Source of the DNA: Atopococcus tabaci DSM 17538
GTDB taxonomy: Bacteria > Bacillota > Bacilli > Lactobacillales > Carnobacteriaceae_A
DNA length: 56,083 bases
Direction: 5' to 3'
Assembly: GCF_000429585.1 (NCBI RefSeq)
Contig: NZ_AUCD01000007.1
Coordinates: 1 to 56,083, forward strand
Positions 1 to 7,580 of this stretch are shown one piece after another. Both the position numbers and the translations under genes were made by a program. Position 1 is the stretch's first letter; each line of letters opens with the position of its first letter. The notes under the pieces were generated by a model that searched no databases, was not told the origin of the DNA, and saw only the letters and a program-made list of their open reading frames with translations.

Positions 1-228
1 AATCTCAACAGCCCCGTAAGAGAACTGAACGGTACGTTTCATTGTTTTCTGTATATCGTATCCTTTTTCTTTATAAGTATGAATTAATTCCAAATCAATC
101 ATCTCGATTGCTTTGGAAACCAGCTCACACATGACTTTTGGAAGGTATTGATCTAATCGTATTTCACTGTCTAATAATGTTTCAGAATCCTTTAATATAC
201 TGGCAATTTCTGCTATAATTTGATTCAT
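1..228 (-). CDS. ISLre2-family transposase, N-terminal part (runs off window)
   Basis: Reading leftwards, an ATG at 228 opens 76 codons that continue past the window edge. The protein begins MNQIIAEIASILKDSETLL, which resembles the N-terminus of ISLre2-family (UPF0236) transposases. An AGAGG ribosome site lies just upstream of the ATG. Only the first 76 residues are visible, so the catalytic core and the intactness of the element cannot be judged. The start of the element should lie between about 229 and 340, because the sequence beyond that is a truncated IS256-type transposase. The simplest reading is that an ISLre2 copy inserted into an older IS256-type element. Confidence 0.6.
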   Translation of the reverse strand, partial: MNQIIAEIASILKDSETLLDSEIRLDQYLPKVMCELVSKAIEMIDLELIHTYKEKGYDIQKTMKRTVQFSYGAVEI

Positions 229-339
229 AAGAAGACCTCTTTTCTGGATTTGTGGTTATCTCTAGATTAAGGGTCTTCTTCCTTTTTGTCTACTTTAATT
301 TCTTACCCTACTATTTTACTTTCCGACAACTATTTTACA

Positions 340-762
340 CATAGGAGATGCCAAGTTCACTTCTTAAGGAATATCTTTACTAGCATTCCCAAGAAAAACT
401 CAAAACCTTTTCGAGAAGCGATTAAATCTATCTTTAAGATTACAGATATCGATTTAGCACGAGACACTAAAAATCGACTCGTTGCCGACTATATCGACCA
501 AGCTAAATATACAAAAGCTTGCGAGACCTTAGATAATGGCTTCGAAGATGCCTTTCAATACACAGTTACCGGGAATGGCCATAATAGACTGAAAAGCACA
601 AACCTTCTTGAACGATTGAACCAAGAAGTACGCCGAAGAGAAAAGATTATACGTATCTTTCCCAACCGTGCGTCAGCCAATCGATTAATTGGTGCTGTCC
701 TCATGGACACACATGATGAATGGATAAGTTCTACAAGAAAATATATTAAGTTTGACCAGTAA
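340..762 (+). pseudogene. IS256-family (mutator) transposase, C-terminal remnant
   Basis: About 140 codons match the C-terminal third of IS256/mutator transposases: the RRCQVHFLRNI segment, then NRLKSTNLLERLNQEVRRRE, which contains the last catalytic Glu region, then FPNRASANRLIGAVLMD. The N-terminal two thirds, including the first two catalytic Asp residues, are absent, and homology starts abruptly at the HRRCQVH codons. A longer open frame exists upstream to 286, but those residues look unrelated. This is therefore a dead fragment, not a gene with its own start. It sits directly next to the presumed end of the ISLre2 copy, which probably disrupted it. Confidence 0.75.
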
Positions 763-784
763 GAGACCGGTAAAACATTGTATA

Positions 785-812
785 CTATTTTACACAGGAT
801 TATGGACTTGAC
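785..812 (+). mobile_element. Probable right terminal inverted repeat of the IS256-type remnant
   Basis: Downstream of the transposase stop, CTATTTTACACAGGATTATG followed by GACTTGAC resembles the outward end of IS256 elements, whose ends contain TGTGTAAAA and AAGTCC-like blocks in inverted orientation. The 12-mer CTATTTTACACA also occurs at 330-341, just before the truncated transposase begins, in the same orientation. The left end of the element is not in the window. The exact terminal base is uncertain. Confidence 0.45.
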
Positions 813-927
813 TGAGATGTATGATGCAGATCCATTTATACACTACAGTAATAAGTTGAATATAGAAAAAAGAATTACCTCTAGTTTAAGCCGAATCATA
901 ACCTCTGATAATATTTATCATTGTAGA

Positions 928-949
928 ATGATACGGAGAACCGTATCAT
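928..949. other. Perfect 9-bp stem-loop in the IS256-IS1380 interval
   Basis: ATGATACGG and CCGTATCAT flank an AGAA tetraloop. There is no T-tract after it, so it is not a standard intrinsic terminator. Apart from this hairpin and the minus-strand open stretch at 1001-1140, nothing recognisable is seen between 813 and 1200. Confidence 0.4.
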
Positions 950-1000
950 AAATGATGCAGAAAAAATAAGCTGAATAAGTAACCTGAATTATTCATACCT

Positions 1001-1140
1001 CTAAAATTTAAGTCCAAAAAGTAAAAGTAGTTCTTTTTCTCTCAATTTTTCCTGAATCTTGTAAAAAAATCGATATCCATTTGCTTCAGTCAATTTACTA
1101 AACACAAAAAAGCGAATAGAACCTAAATTTTGAGCGCACT
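1001..1140 (-). pseudogene. Unidentified C-terminal coding remnant
   Basis: Read leftwards, about 45 codons stay open and end in TAG at 1003-1001. They encode a hydrophobic/basic tail around SIRFFVFSKLTEANGYRFF. No start codon or ribosome site is visible, and the stretch begins where the IS1380 side of the sequence starts. It could be the end of a gene cut by the IS1380 insertion, or chance. The family is not recognised. Confidence 0.25.
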
Positions 1141-1200
1141 TCCCCCTGGGAATTGATTTATATTTTTAAATGGGGAAACTCACTGTTTTAGTTGTTGTTT

Positions 1201-2520
1201 TTATGTCCAACATCGAATCTCTCGGATTCGATGGAAAGCTTGATAAAATTCTTTTTGAAAGACGTGATGACTGGACAGTTTCAAGTAAATACTTCTACCA
1301 GTACGAACTAGTTTTCCTGCTACTTTCAGAAGCCGCAAACGGATTGTATTGATTTGTAGTCCAGTCCATTCCTGTTGGAAACAGGTCGTTCTGAGAAAAT
1401 TAACCAAGTTATACGCTAGCACACTAAACATCATACGCGCATGGTTCTCAATGAAATAGGGACTATCCGTCTTATCAAAGAAAAAACCGTTTTTCGCTTC
1501 TTTGATGAAGTTTTCCATCGTTCCACGTTTGGCGTATGTTTTGAAGACCATTTCTGAAGAGGTATCCTCTGATAAAGTGGTCACGACGAACTCATGACGG
1601 AAGAGAAGTTCTCCACCCTCACGGGTTGAGCGAACACAGACGCGACGGGCTTGGGTCCATTTTTGGGCTTGATACGAAATCGAATGGTAATGGACTTCTG
1701 TCTTCTCCCATGGGTGGTTGTCTCCGATACGGACATATTGTTCCGCCAACTGAACGAGCCGACGATTATTTTTCATCCGGATGACATAGTGACTTTTGTG
1801 TTCTTCGCACAGCTCGTATAGTTCAGGAGTCGCAAATCCACTATCTCCTCGAACGAGAATATTGGTGACTGGGACGACTTTCTCATAATGCTCAAACAAT
1901 GGCGTCATGAACTCTTTGACGCCCTTAGAGGTATACTGATTCCCTGAACGGAGTTCTGCTTTTAAGAAATCACCCGTCATCCCATCAAAAGCTACCAATG
2001 GATGGTACCCATAGGTTTGATAGTGTGCGTTATAATCTGTTTGTTCTTGATCGCCGAACGTATCGGAATGGGTAGAATCCAAATCAAAAATCATTTCATT
2101 CGTATTGCGAATAAGCCGTGCTTTGTCAATCAACACTTGATTCAATTCTTGAAGTTGGAGAATGTTTTTTCCCGTGAAGCGATCCAAAAAGCGAGAAATC
2201 GACGACTGAGAAGCGAGAGATTCTTTTCCCAAAATGGTTTGAAATACTGGATCATGCCGCAAAATATTAGCAGAAGAATCAGCGGCGTAACCAGCAATTA
2301 ACTGAAGGACCAATTGTTCAAGAATCGTATGATTCTCGTGCTGCCAATAAGCACGATTTTCTGGTAACTGAAGCTTTTTCTCAGCTAGTTCAGAAAACTC
2401 GAGAGCGTCCATAAATTCTTTCACTAACATCAAACCTGAATCACTAGAAAGATTGCCACCTGTGTGAGAGACAAAAATATTTTGATTGAATTTTACTGAT
2501 TTTTCTTGTAATGTAACCAT
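1201..2520 (-). CDS. IS1380-family transposase (full length)
   Basis: A 439-residue DDE transposase. Visible features are the N-terminal FVSHTGGNLSSDSGLMLVKEF segment, an Asp in FDLDSTHSDTFGD, a second Asp in LVRGDSGFATPELYE, and a C-terminal Glu in ENFIKEAKNGFFFDK, in the order expected for the IS1380 group. Length is normal for the family and there is no interruption, so the enzyme may be active. The ATG is preceded by GAAAGGAG. The gene points away from the helicase at 2995. A strong hairpin at 2580-2610 lies upstream and could shield it from read-through. Terminal inverted repeats of the element were not identified with certainty. Confidence 0.85.
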   Translation of the reverse strand: MVTLQEKSVKFNQNIFVSHTGGNLSSDSGLMLVKEFMDALEFSELAEKKLQLPENRAYWQHENHTILEQLVLQLIAGYAADSSANILRHDPVFQTILGKESLASQSSISRFLDRFTGKNILQLQELNQVLIDKARLIRNTNEMIFDLDSTHSDTFGDQEQTDYNAHYQTYGYHPLVAFDGMTGDFLKAELRSGNQYTSKGVKEFMTPLFEHYEKVVPVTNILVRGDSGFATPELYELCEEHKSHYVIRMKNNRRLVQLAEQYVRIGDNHPWEKTEVHYHSISYQAQKWTQARRVCVRSTREGGELLFRHEFVVTTLSEDTSSEMVFKTYAKRGTMENFIKEAKNGFFFDKTDSPYFIENHARMMFSVLAYNLVNFLRTTCFQQEWTGLQINTIRLRLLKVAGKLVRTGRSIYLKLSSHHVFQKEFYQAFHRIREIRCWT

Positions 2521-2579
2521 TGAGAGAACTCCTTTCTTTGGTTGGGTTTCGGCACTTCAACCATATCAGAAAGGGGTTC

Positions 2580-2610
2580 TTTTTTCATCACCCAAGGGGT
2601 GACGAAAAAA
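2580..2610. terminator. Bidirectional hairpin upstream of the IS1380 transposase
   Basis: TTTTTTC-A-TCACCC pairs with GGGTGA-C-GAAAAAA around a short AAG loop, with one mismatch. The A/T arms make it terminator-like in both directions. Placed 60 bp upstream of the transposase start, it would stop transcription entering the element, a common arrangement in insertion sequences. Confidence 0.5.
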
Positions 2611-2627
2611 GACTAGCGAAACACGAT

Positions 2628-2685
2628 TACATTACTATTCCGAAGCAATATTACAAAAAGTATGAATAATCTAGGAGTAATGTAA
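2628..2685. repeat. 10-bp inverted repeat TTACATTACT / AGTAATGTAA
   Basis: Perfect arms at 2628-2637 and 2676-2685 with a 38-bp spacer, between the IS1380 copy and the polyprenyl-synthetase stub. It may be the end of a small mobile element or the IS border. No coding content is seen in the spacer. Confidence 0.35.
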
Positions 2686-2694
2686 ACAAAAAAA

Positions 2695-2832
2695 TCAGTT
2701 TACCAGATTCGTGACCGTTTGTTCAATTTCTTTATTTTCAATGGCTGTTTTTTCTATAATCAGTTCAAGGCATTCCAGTAAAAGGGCTTGGATGTCAGGG
2801 AAGTTGTTCCACATTGGATGAGTTTTAAACAT
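2695..2832 (-). pseudogene. Polyprenyl diphosphate synthase-family gene, N-terminal stub
   Basis: From ATG 2832, preceded by AAAGGAG, 45 codons read MFKTHPMWNNFPDIQALLLE and onward, then hit TGA. The HPMWxxFP opening followed by an amphipathic helix is how short-type polyprenyl (geranylgeranyl/heptaprenyl) synthetases of Lactobacillales start. All catalytic parts, including both DDxxD motifs, are missing. The frame ends where IS-associated sequence begins, so the gene was probably cut off by the IS1380 insertion or an associated deletion. The ribosome site and upstream region still look intact, so a short peptide may be made. Family assignment rests on only 45 residues. Confidence 0.45.
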
Positions 2833-2939
2833 ACCGATCTCCTTTATTAAAAGCTGGGTTATGCATAATTACCTCTATTTAATCAGTATACTTGAAAAGT
2901 CACAAAGTTGTGCATAAAAACATTCCCCACTTTTAAAAA

Positions 2940-2963
2940 AGAAGGGGCGAAGTGTGGTACAAT
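2940..2963 (+). promoter_or_regulatory. Extended -10 promoter for the DEAD-box helicase
   Basis: TGGTACAAT (TACAAT at 2958-2963) is an extended -10 element 31 bp before the helicase ATG. No convincing -35 hexamer is seen, as is usual for extended -10 promoters. The 5' leader would be only about 25 nt. Confidence 0.5.
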
Positions 2964-2994
2964 CATTTAGCACAGAAAAAGAAAGCAGGAGAAT

Positions 2995-4452
2995 ATGAAG
3001 AAAAATTCATTTGAAACATTTGGGCTCAGTCCCGAAATAGCAAAAGCATTGGCAAGCTTGCGTTACTTCAACCTGACAGCGGTACAGGAAGCGGTCATTC
3101 CATTGGCCTTGGAGAAACAGGACATCCTCGTCGAGTCCCACACAGGCAGCGGCAAGACGGTCGCTTTTGGCATTCCGCTTTGTGAACAAGCCGTCTGGGA
3201 AGAAAACCGCCCGCAAGCCTTGATTTTGGTCCCGACCCGCGAGTTGGCGCTGCAAGTCAAGAATAACCTCATGAACATCGGCCGGTTGAAGCGGATAAAG
3301 GTGACGGCGGTATTCGGGAAGTCTTCCTTCAAAACACAGAAATCCGAACTGAAACAAAAAAGCCACGTCGTTGTCGGTACGCCGGGCCGAATCTTGGAGC
3401 ATCTAAAAGAAGGCACTCTGGCGATAGATAAAGTCAGCAGCTTGGTTTTGGATGAAGCGGATGAAATGCTCAATATGGGGTTCATCGAACAGGTGGAAGA
3501 AATCATTTCCCATTTACCGGAAGAACGCCAAACGATGTTGTTTTCGGCCACCATGCCGCCGGAAGTAGAACGTTTAGCCAGTTTTTACATGGGTTCTGAC
3601 CGCGTTTCTGTCAAAATGGAACCTTCAGCGGAGAACGCGCCAAAAATTCTGCACTCGTACATGAACGTGGAAGAAACAAACAAGGAAAAACTGCTGTTGG
3701 ACTTGTTAACCATTGAAAATCCAGATGCCTGCATCATCTTTTGTAACACCAAAGATGTGGTGGACTCTGTTTTCAGTTATTTAGACAAAGCCGGTTTACC
3801 CATCGACAAGTTGCACGGAGGAATGTACCAGGACGATCGATTGGCCGTCATGGATGATTTCCGCTCCGGAAAATTCCGTTATTTGGTGGCGACCGATGTG
3901 GCCGCCCGTGGAATCGACATTGACCAGGTGACACACGTCCTGAACTACGATGTTCCCTTTGAAAAAGAGAGCTACACTCACCGGATAGGACGGACAGGCC
4001 GGGCAGGTAAATCGGGCTTGGCATTGACATTGGTCAGCGAATCTGACCGGAGACGCTGGCAGGAGATCCGTGATTATGCCTTTGAGGACAGCCGTGAGGT
4101 GACGGAAGTGTTTGCCCCTGGTGAACGTTCGGTGGCACGCGCTAAACCCGCTTTTGAAAAGAAACTGCAGACACGCGTGGCTCCAAAATTTGTCCGCAAC
4201 AAAGAGTTGAACAAAGAGATCACGAAGGTGTACTTCAACGGCGGCAAGAAGAAAAAATTGCGCGCGGGTGATTTCGTAGGAACATTGACCAGTATCCGGG
4301 ATGTGACAGCCGAAGACATCGGCATCATCACGATTCAAGAAAATGTCACCTATATTGAAGTCATGAACGGAAAAGGACCGTATGTCATTTCCGAAATGCA
4401 GGACCGCACGGTAAAAGGGAAAACGTTGAAAGTCCGTAAAGCTCGCAAATAA
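2995..4452 (+). CDS. DEAD-box ATP-dependent RNA helicase (DbpA/YxiN-like)
   Basis: A 485-residue cytoplasmic RNA helicase expected to remodel structured RNA, probably rRNA during ribosome assembly. Motifs in order: Q motif region FETFGLSP (6-13), Walker A SHTGSGKT (48-55), PTRELAL (80-86), DEAD (153-156), SAT (184-186), and HRIGRTGR (329-336). The C-terminus from about residue 400 (KVYFNGGKKKKLRAGDFVG) matches the DbpA RNA-binding domain, which in DbpA/YxiN targets the 23S rRNA hairpin 92. The start ATG has GCAGGAG upstream. It is monocistronic, with an extended -10 promoter before it and a strong terminator after it. CshB-type helicases are an alternative, but the DbpA-like tail argues for the DbpA group. 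Confidence 0.9.
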   Translation: MKKNSFETFGLSPEIAKALASLRYFNLTAVQEAVIPLALEKQDILVESHTGSGKTVAFGIPLCEQAVWEENRPQALILVPTRELALQVKNNLMNIGRLKRIKVTAVFGKSSFKTQKSELKQKSHVVVGTPGRILEHLKEGTLAIDKVSSLVLDEADEMLNMGFIEQVEEIISHLPEERQTMLFSATMPPEVERLASFYMGSDRVSVKMEPSAENAPKILHSYMNVEETNKEKLLLDLLTIENPDACIIFCNTKDVVDSVFSYLDKAGLPIDKLHGGMYQDDRLAVMDDFRSGKFRYLVATDVAARGIDIDQVTHVLNYDVPFEKESYTHRIGRTGRAGKSGLALTLVSESDRRRWQEIRDYAFEDSREVTEVFAPGERSVARAKPAFEKKLQTRVAPKFVRNKELNKEITKVYFNGGKKKKLRAGDFVGTLTSIRDVTAEDIGIITIQENVTYIEVMNGKGPYVISEMQDRTVKGKTLKVRKARK

Positions 4453-4472
4453 AGCGTATGGAAAATACAACA

Positions 4473-4507
4473 AAAACGCCTGTCGGCAGCTGCCGGCAGG
4501 CGTTTGT
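4473..4507. terminator. Intrinsic terminator between helicase and VOC gene
   Basis: AAACGCCTGTCGGCAG pairs with CTGCCGGCAGGCGTTT with one G:U pair. It is A-rich on the left and T-rich on the right, so it can serve both convergent genes. Confidence 0.85.
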
Positions 4508-4520
4508 TTAATTGGAAACC

Positions 4521-4901
4521 TTATTTGGCGCGTTTGACTTCAATGCGGTAACCGTCAGGGTCGGTCACAAAGAAATACGTAGGCGTGCCGTCTGTAAGGC
4601 CTCTTAACTCACCGGTTTCGTAAGCGGAAGCTTTACAGATTTCATGCATTTTTTCCAAGTCATCGACCGTTACGCCCAAATGGCTGAAGCCGTCTCCTAT
4701 ATTATACGGATCGGCATCGTAGTTGTACGTGAGTTCAATCTGTACAGATGAACCGGGAGAATTCAGGTAGATCAAATCAAATTTGTTTTCAGGGAATTCT
4801 CTGCGGCTGGCCACTTCAAAATCAAACAGATTCGTATAGAAGTCCAAAGTCGCATCAATATCTCTGACACGCAGACAAATTTCGACTAATTGTTGTTTCA
4901 T
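4521..4901 (-). CDS. VOC/glyoxalase I-family protein (lactoylglutathione lyase-like)
   Basis: A 126-residue single VOC domain with two beta-alpha-beta-beta-beta halves: LRVRDIDATLDFYTNLF in the first and HLGVTVDDLEKMH in the second, closing with FVTDPDGYRIEVKRAK. Glyoxalase I metal ligands appear as Glu in QIEL, His in FSHLG and Glu in RIEV. The usual first ligand His is replaced by Glu7 (LVEICLRV), so the metal site is E/E/H/E-like. An ATG 15 bp further upstream lies inside the ATGGAGGG ribosome site, so the start at 4901 (MKQQLVEI) is preferred. With GloB at 11523 and a GST at 6724 it suggests glutathione-linked methylglyoxal detoxification. Another VOC activity cannot be excluded. Confidence 0.75.
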   Translation of the reverse strand: MKQQLVEICLRVRDIDATLDFYTNLFDFEVASRREFPENKFDLIYLNSPGSSVQIELTYNYDADPYNIGDGFSHLGVTVDDLEKMHEICKASAYETGELRGLTDGTPTYFFVTDPDGYRIEVKRAK

Positions 4902-5010
4902 TTTATCACCCTCCATAAGTTCTTATATTCATTCTAGCATGAATCGACGATGGAGGCATTTTATTCCGCCAAGTTCTTTTCCAACCTGCTTTCTAACAGA
5001 CGTCCACAGA

Positions 5011-5041
5011 CAAAAAAGTGCAGGCAGCCCGCACTTTTTTG
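5011..5041. terminator. Intrinsic terminator downstream of the pterin dehydratase gene
   Basis: AAAAAAGTGC and GCACTTTTTT form a 10-bp stem with a 9-nt loop, 20 bp past the minus-strand stop at 5061. It is symmetric, so it works in both directions. Confidence 0.8.
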
Positions 5042-5060
5042 AGAGAAGAGACTTCACGCA

Positions 5061-5354
5061 TTAATCTATCTGGTCGATTCTTTCCGCGAGTTGAAAATCA
5101 GCTTCCGTCAGTTGATCCGTCCGGTGAGTGTAAATCTCAATGTTGACTTTTCCCCAGGTGAGATAAATGTCGGGGTGGTGCTGAAGTTCTTCTGCTACAG
5201 AACCAACTTTGTTTGTGAACGCAAGTGCCTGTTTGAAATTCTTGAACGTATAGGATTTATGAATCTTCTTCGAACCTTCCAGTTCCCAGCTGTCGAGTGT
5301 GTCCAATCTTTGTTGAATTTCTTCTGGCGTCAGCTTCTTTTGATTTTTTTCCAT
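5061..5354 (-). CDS. 4a-hydroxytetrahydrobiopterin dehydratase (PCD/DCoH family)
   Basis: A 97-residue protein with the whole pterin-4a-carbinolamine dehydratase fold. The signature is AEELQHHPDIYLTWGKVNIE, containing the catalytic His-His-Pro and the paired Trp/Lys, then IYTHRTDQLTEADFQLAERID. The family dehydrates 4a-hydroxy-tetrahydropterins, recycling the cofactor of aromatic amino acid hydroxylases. No such hydroxylase is in the window, and in many bacteria the protein's role is uncertain (a link to molybdopterin has been proposed). ATG with GGAGG seven bases upstream. Single gene with its own terminator. Confidence 0.9.
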   Translation of the reverse strand: MEKNQKKLTPEEIQQRLDTLDSWELEGSKKIHKSYTFKNFKQALAFTNKVGSVAEELQHHPDIYLTWGKVNIEIYTHRTDQLTEADFQLAERIDQID

Positions 5355-5449
5355 AATTACCGCCTCCTCATCATTATAAGAAATAAATATTGGAGGCTGA
5401 TACGAAGCAAAAGGATTGTTCTAAAATATGCTCGGTATATTTCATTAGA

Positions 5450-5660
5450 TTAAATTTCGTTTGTTTGTAGTTCACCTAAAGTATCGACTCTATGTTGATT
5501 CAATTCTCCTGCCCACTCGAACCCTTTCTTAGCCGCAATGACCGCTATAAGTTCGTTGATAACCGCTGCAGCAGCAATCGTCCCTTGGAGGATCGTTGCT
5601 GATTGGGGATCAAAAGCAGACAACTGGGTCGCTGCTATCCCTGTGAACACAAGGGAAACT
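5450..5660 (-). pseudogene. Cation:proton antiporter C-terminal remnant
   Basis: Read leftwards, about 70 codons (GVSLVFTGIAATQL, then ATILQGTIAAAAVINELIAVIAAKKGF and AGELNQHRVDTLGELQ) look like the last membrane helices and tail of a CPA-type Na+/H+ or K+/H+ antiporter. No start codon belongs to it. The similarity ends abruptly near 5660, where the opposite strand becomes the tail of a SNF2 helicase. It is a fragment left by a rearrangement. Assignment is from membrane-helix pattern and the INEL.A.xAxKxGxEWAGE-like motif, so it is moderate only. Confidence 0.45.
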
Positions 5661-5661
5661 C

Positions 5662-5914
5662 CCGAATGGGGCAAACGAGAAACGTGATTGTTTATCGTTT
5701 GTTGACGGAAGAATCGATTGATGAAACGATGATGGACATTCTGGGGCATAAAACGGATATTTTTAATCTGTACGCTAGAGATTCGGATGTTGCCGATGCA
5801 TATGAAAGAAGGACGACAACCAGCGAAGTCTCTGAATCTCAAGCTAAAAACAAAGTATTCGAAGTGGAGAAGAAGCGTTTGGAAGAAAAAGAAAGCATTC
5901 CTGTTGAAGCATAG
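5662..5914 (+). pseudogene. SNF2-family helicase, C-terminal remnant
   Basis: Starting at RMGQTRNVIVYRLLTEESID, the frame encodes the end of the second helicase domain of SNF2 proteins (the usual HRIGQT..V.VYRL....T(V/I)DE), then MMDILGHKTDIFNLYARDSD and a charged tail ending at 5914. The rest of the helicase (about 90% of a usual 400-1000+ residue protein) is missing. An upstream ATG at 5603 only reads through unrelated antisense sequence of the antiporter stub, so it is not a real start. The fragment is joined to a minus-strand stub at about 5661. Confidence 0.65.
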
Positions 5915-6008
5915 CTTCCTTTCTCCGAAGGTTTGTGATTAACCAGACTGTGTATTAACATAAAGATATATGACAAGGTTTTCAGAGACTTATAAGGAGC
6001 TCAATAAA

Positions 6009-6644
6009 ATGCAAAATAATTTTCTCCGTTATTTGCTCATTGCGGTGATAGTAACGGTTGTTTCATTCGGTGTCCGGTTCGTCAGACATAAACTTTATAA
6101 GCCCAAATACGAAGACAACGTACAGAAACCTGGGAAATTAGAGACTTTTATTGCGAATTTTCTTCTCGTTCTAGGGGTCTTTTTACTATTGTGAACCATT
6201 GCAGGTCTTCTTATGCAAGAAATGGAAATGGTCCTGGTAATGGGCGCCATCACCCTGATATACTTCGCGCTTGTTTTCGTTCTAAAAAGAGCGCACGACA
6301 CCTCTTATCAGGAGAACGAGGAATACTTCATCTTGACAGTTCAGAAGAAAGAGTACAAAGTGTTTTATGAGGACATCACTGATTGGCAGCCTTTTTATAA
6401 TGAAATCGGCGTTTTTGATAAGACCCAGCCAGAAAAGGACTATATCCGGGTCAACATCAAGATTTTCAAACCAGAAATTTTGCTGCGGAAGATTGCCGAC
6501 ATGGCGGTTGAAGGGAAATTCGATGGCACGAGTGAAATTTTTATGGAAAATCAAGACAGGACAGAAGAGACAATCAATTATATTGTGAACAACCGATACG
6601 GCTATTTGGTGGATGACTATGTGAAACAAATAAATGATAATTGA
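6009..6644 (+). pseudogene. Membrane protein gene interrupted by one in-frame TGA
   Basis: From ATG 6009 (ATAAGGAG nine bases upstream) the frame runs 61 codons to a TGA at 6192-6194, then continues in the same frame without a further stop to 6644. The two halves form one sensible protein of about 211 residues: a short N-terminal helix, a second helix NFLLVLGVFLLL running up to the stop, a third helix VLVMGAITLIYFALVFVLKR, then a soluble domain containing EEYFILTVQKKEYKVFYEDI. The stop sits where Trp (TGG) would fit in a membrane segment. The family is not recognised. Read-through or re-initiation at ATG 6213 could make the second half alone. It could also be a sequencing error. Confidence 0.6.
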
Positions 6645-6723
6645 AAGAAGCAGCTGGAAATTGCGCTTTTTAGTGTATTAATAGTATGATAAATATACCA
6701 ATCATTTTATAAGGAGTGGGAAG

Positions 6724-7512
6724 ATGGCAGCATACGAATTACCAAAAGTTTGGAAATGGGAAGACGAAAACGATAAAAAAGGCGGCAACCGCCCGACAGC
6801 CGGAGCGCGTTTCGAACAGAAGTTGCCGGTGGGGGATGCACCGTTCCAGCTCTATTCGCTGGGAACGCCGAACGGCATTAAAGCCACCATCATGCTTGAA
6901 GAGCTGAAAGAACTGGGCGTAGAAGGCGCAGAGTATGATTTATACAAAATCAACATCGGGGAAGGCGATCAGTTCGGTTCGGATTTTGTGGAAATCAACC
7001 CGAACTCCAAAATCCCTGCATTGGTGGACCAAAGTCAAAATCCGCGTCTGAATATTTTTGAATCAGGTTCCATCCTTCTATACTTAGCTGAGAAATTCAA
7101 CCAGTTGATTCCGACCGATATTCAAGGGCGGACTGAAACGTTGAATTGGCTGTTCTGGCAGATTGGGGCGGGGCCGTATGTCGGCGGCGGATTCGGCCAC
7201 TTCTTCGCGTATGCACCGGAGCCGATGGAATACCCGATTGACCGCTTCACGATGGAAACAAAACGCCAATTGGACTTGCTCGACAAAACATTGGCGGAGC
7301 GTCCATATATCGCAGGCGACATGTATACCATCGCGGACATCGCCATTTGGTCCTGGTACGGCCGTTTGGCATTAGGCGAGCTGTACGAAGGATCGTATGA
7401 ATTCTTGAATATGGATGAATACACTCATCTCTTGGAATGGGCTCGCCGCATCAACGAACGTCCGGGTGTCCAAAAAGGACTGGCCGCAGATTACCAGCCG
7501 CTTGAGGACTAG
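6724..7512 (+). CDS. yghU: Glutathione S-transferase family protein, YghU-like
   Basis: 262 residues. The N-terminal extension (YELPKVWKWEDENDKKGGNRP, then GARFEQKLPVG) is characteristic of YghU. It is followed by a thioredoxin-like GST domain (FQLYSLGTPNGIKATIMLEEL, NPNSKIPALVD, FESGSILLYLAEK) and the alpha-helical C-terminal domain (QIGAGPYVGGGFGHFFAYAPEP, YIAGDMYTIADIAIWSWYGR). E. coli YghU binds two glutathiones and reduces disulfides. Start ATG has ATAAGGAG upstream. Monocistronic with a strong terminator after it. With glyoxalases I and II nearby it implies that this organism makes or imports glutathione. Confidence 0.88.
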   Translation: MAAYELPKVWKWEDENDKKGGNRPTAGARFEQKLPVGDAPFQLYSLGTPNGIKATIMLEELKELGVEGAEYDLYKINIGEGDQFGSDFVEINPNSKIPALVDQSQNPRLNIFESGSILLYLAEKFNQLIPTDIQGRTETLNWLFWQIGAGPYVGGGFGHFFAYAPEPMEYPIDRFTMETKRQLDLLDKTLAERPYIAGDMYTIADIAIWSWYGRLALGELYEGSYEFLNMDEYTHLLEWARRINERPGVQKGLAADYQPLED

Positions 7513-7538
7513 TTCCAGAAAATACTCTATAAACAAGG

Positions 7539-7566
7539 AAAACCGCAGCTTCTCAGCTGCGGTTTT
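7539..7566. terminator. Bidirectional intrinsic terminator between yghU and fabV
   Basis: AAAACCGCAGC pairs with GCTGCGGTTTT around a TTCTCA loop, followed by more T. It serves two convergent genes. Confidence 0.85.
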
Positions 7567-7580
7567 TTGTGTTTCTCGGC

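Noticed and set aside
6192-6194. UGA recoding or selenocysteine read-through in the membrane protein gene
   Set aside because: TGA serves as a normal stop in other genes here (for example lytS and the LytTR regulator), and no SECIS-like element or sel gene is seen. A nonsense mutation is simpler.
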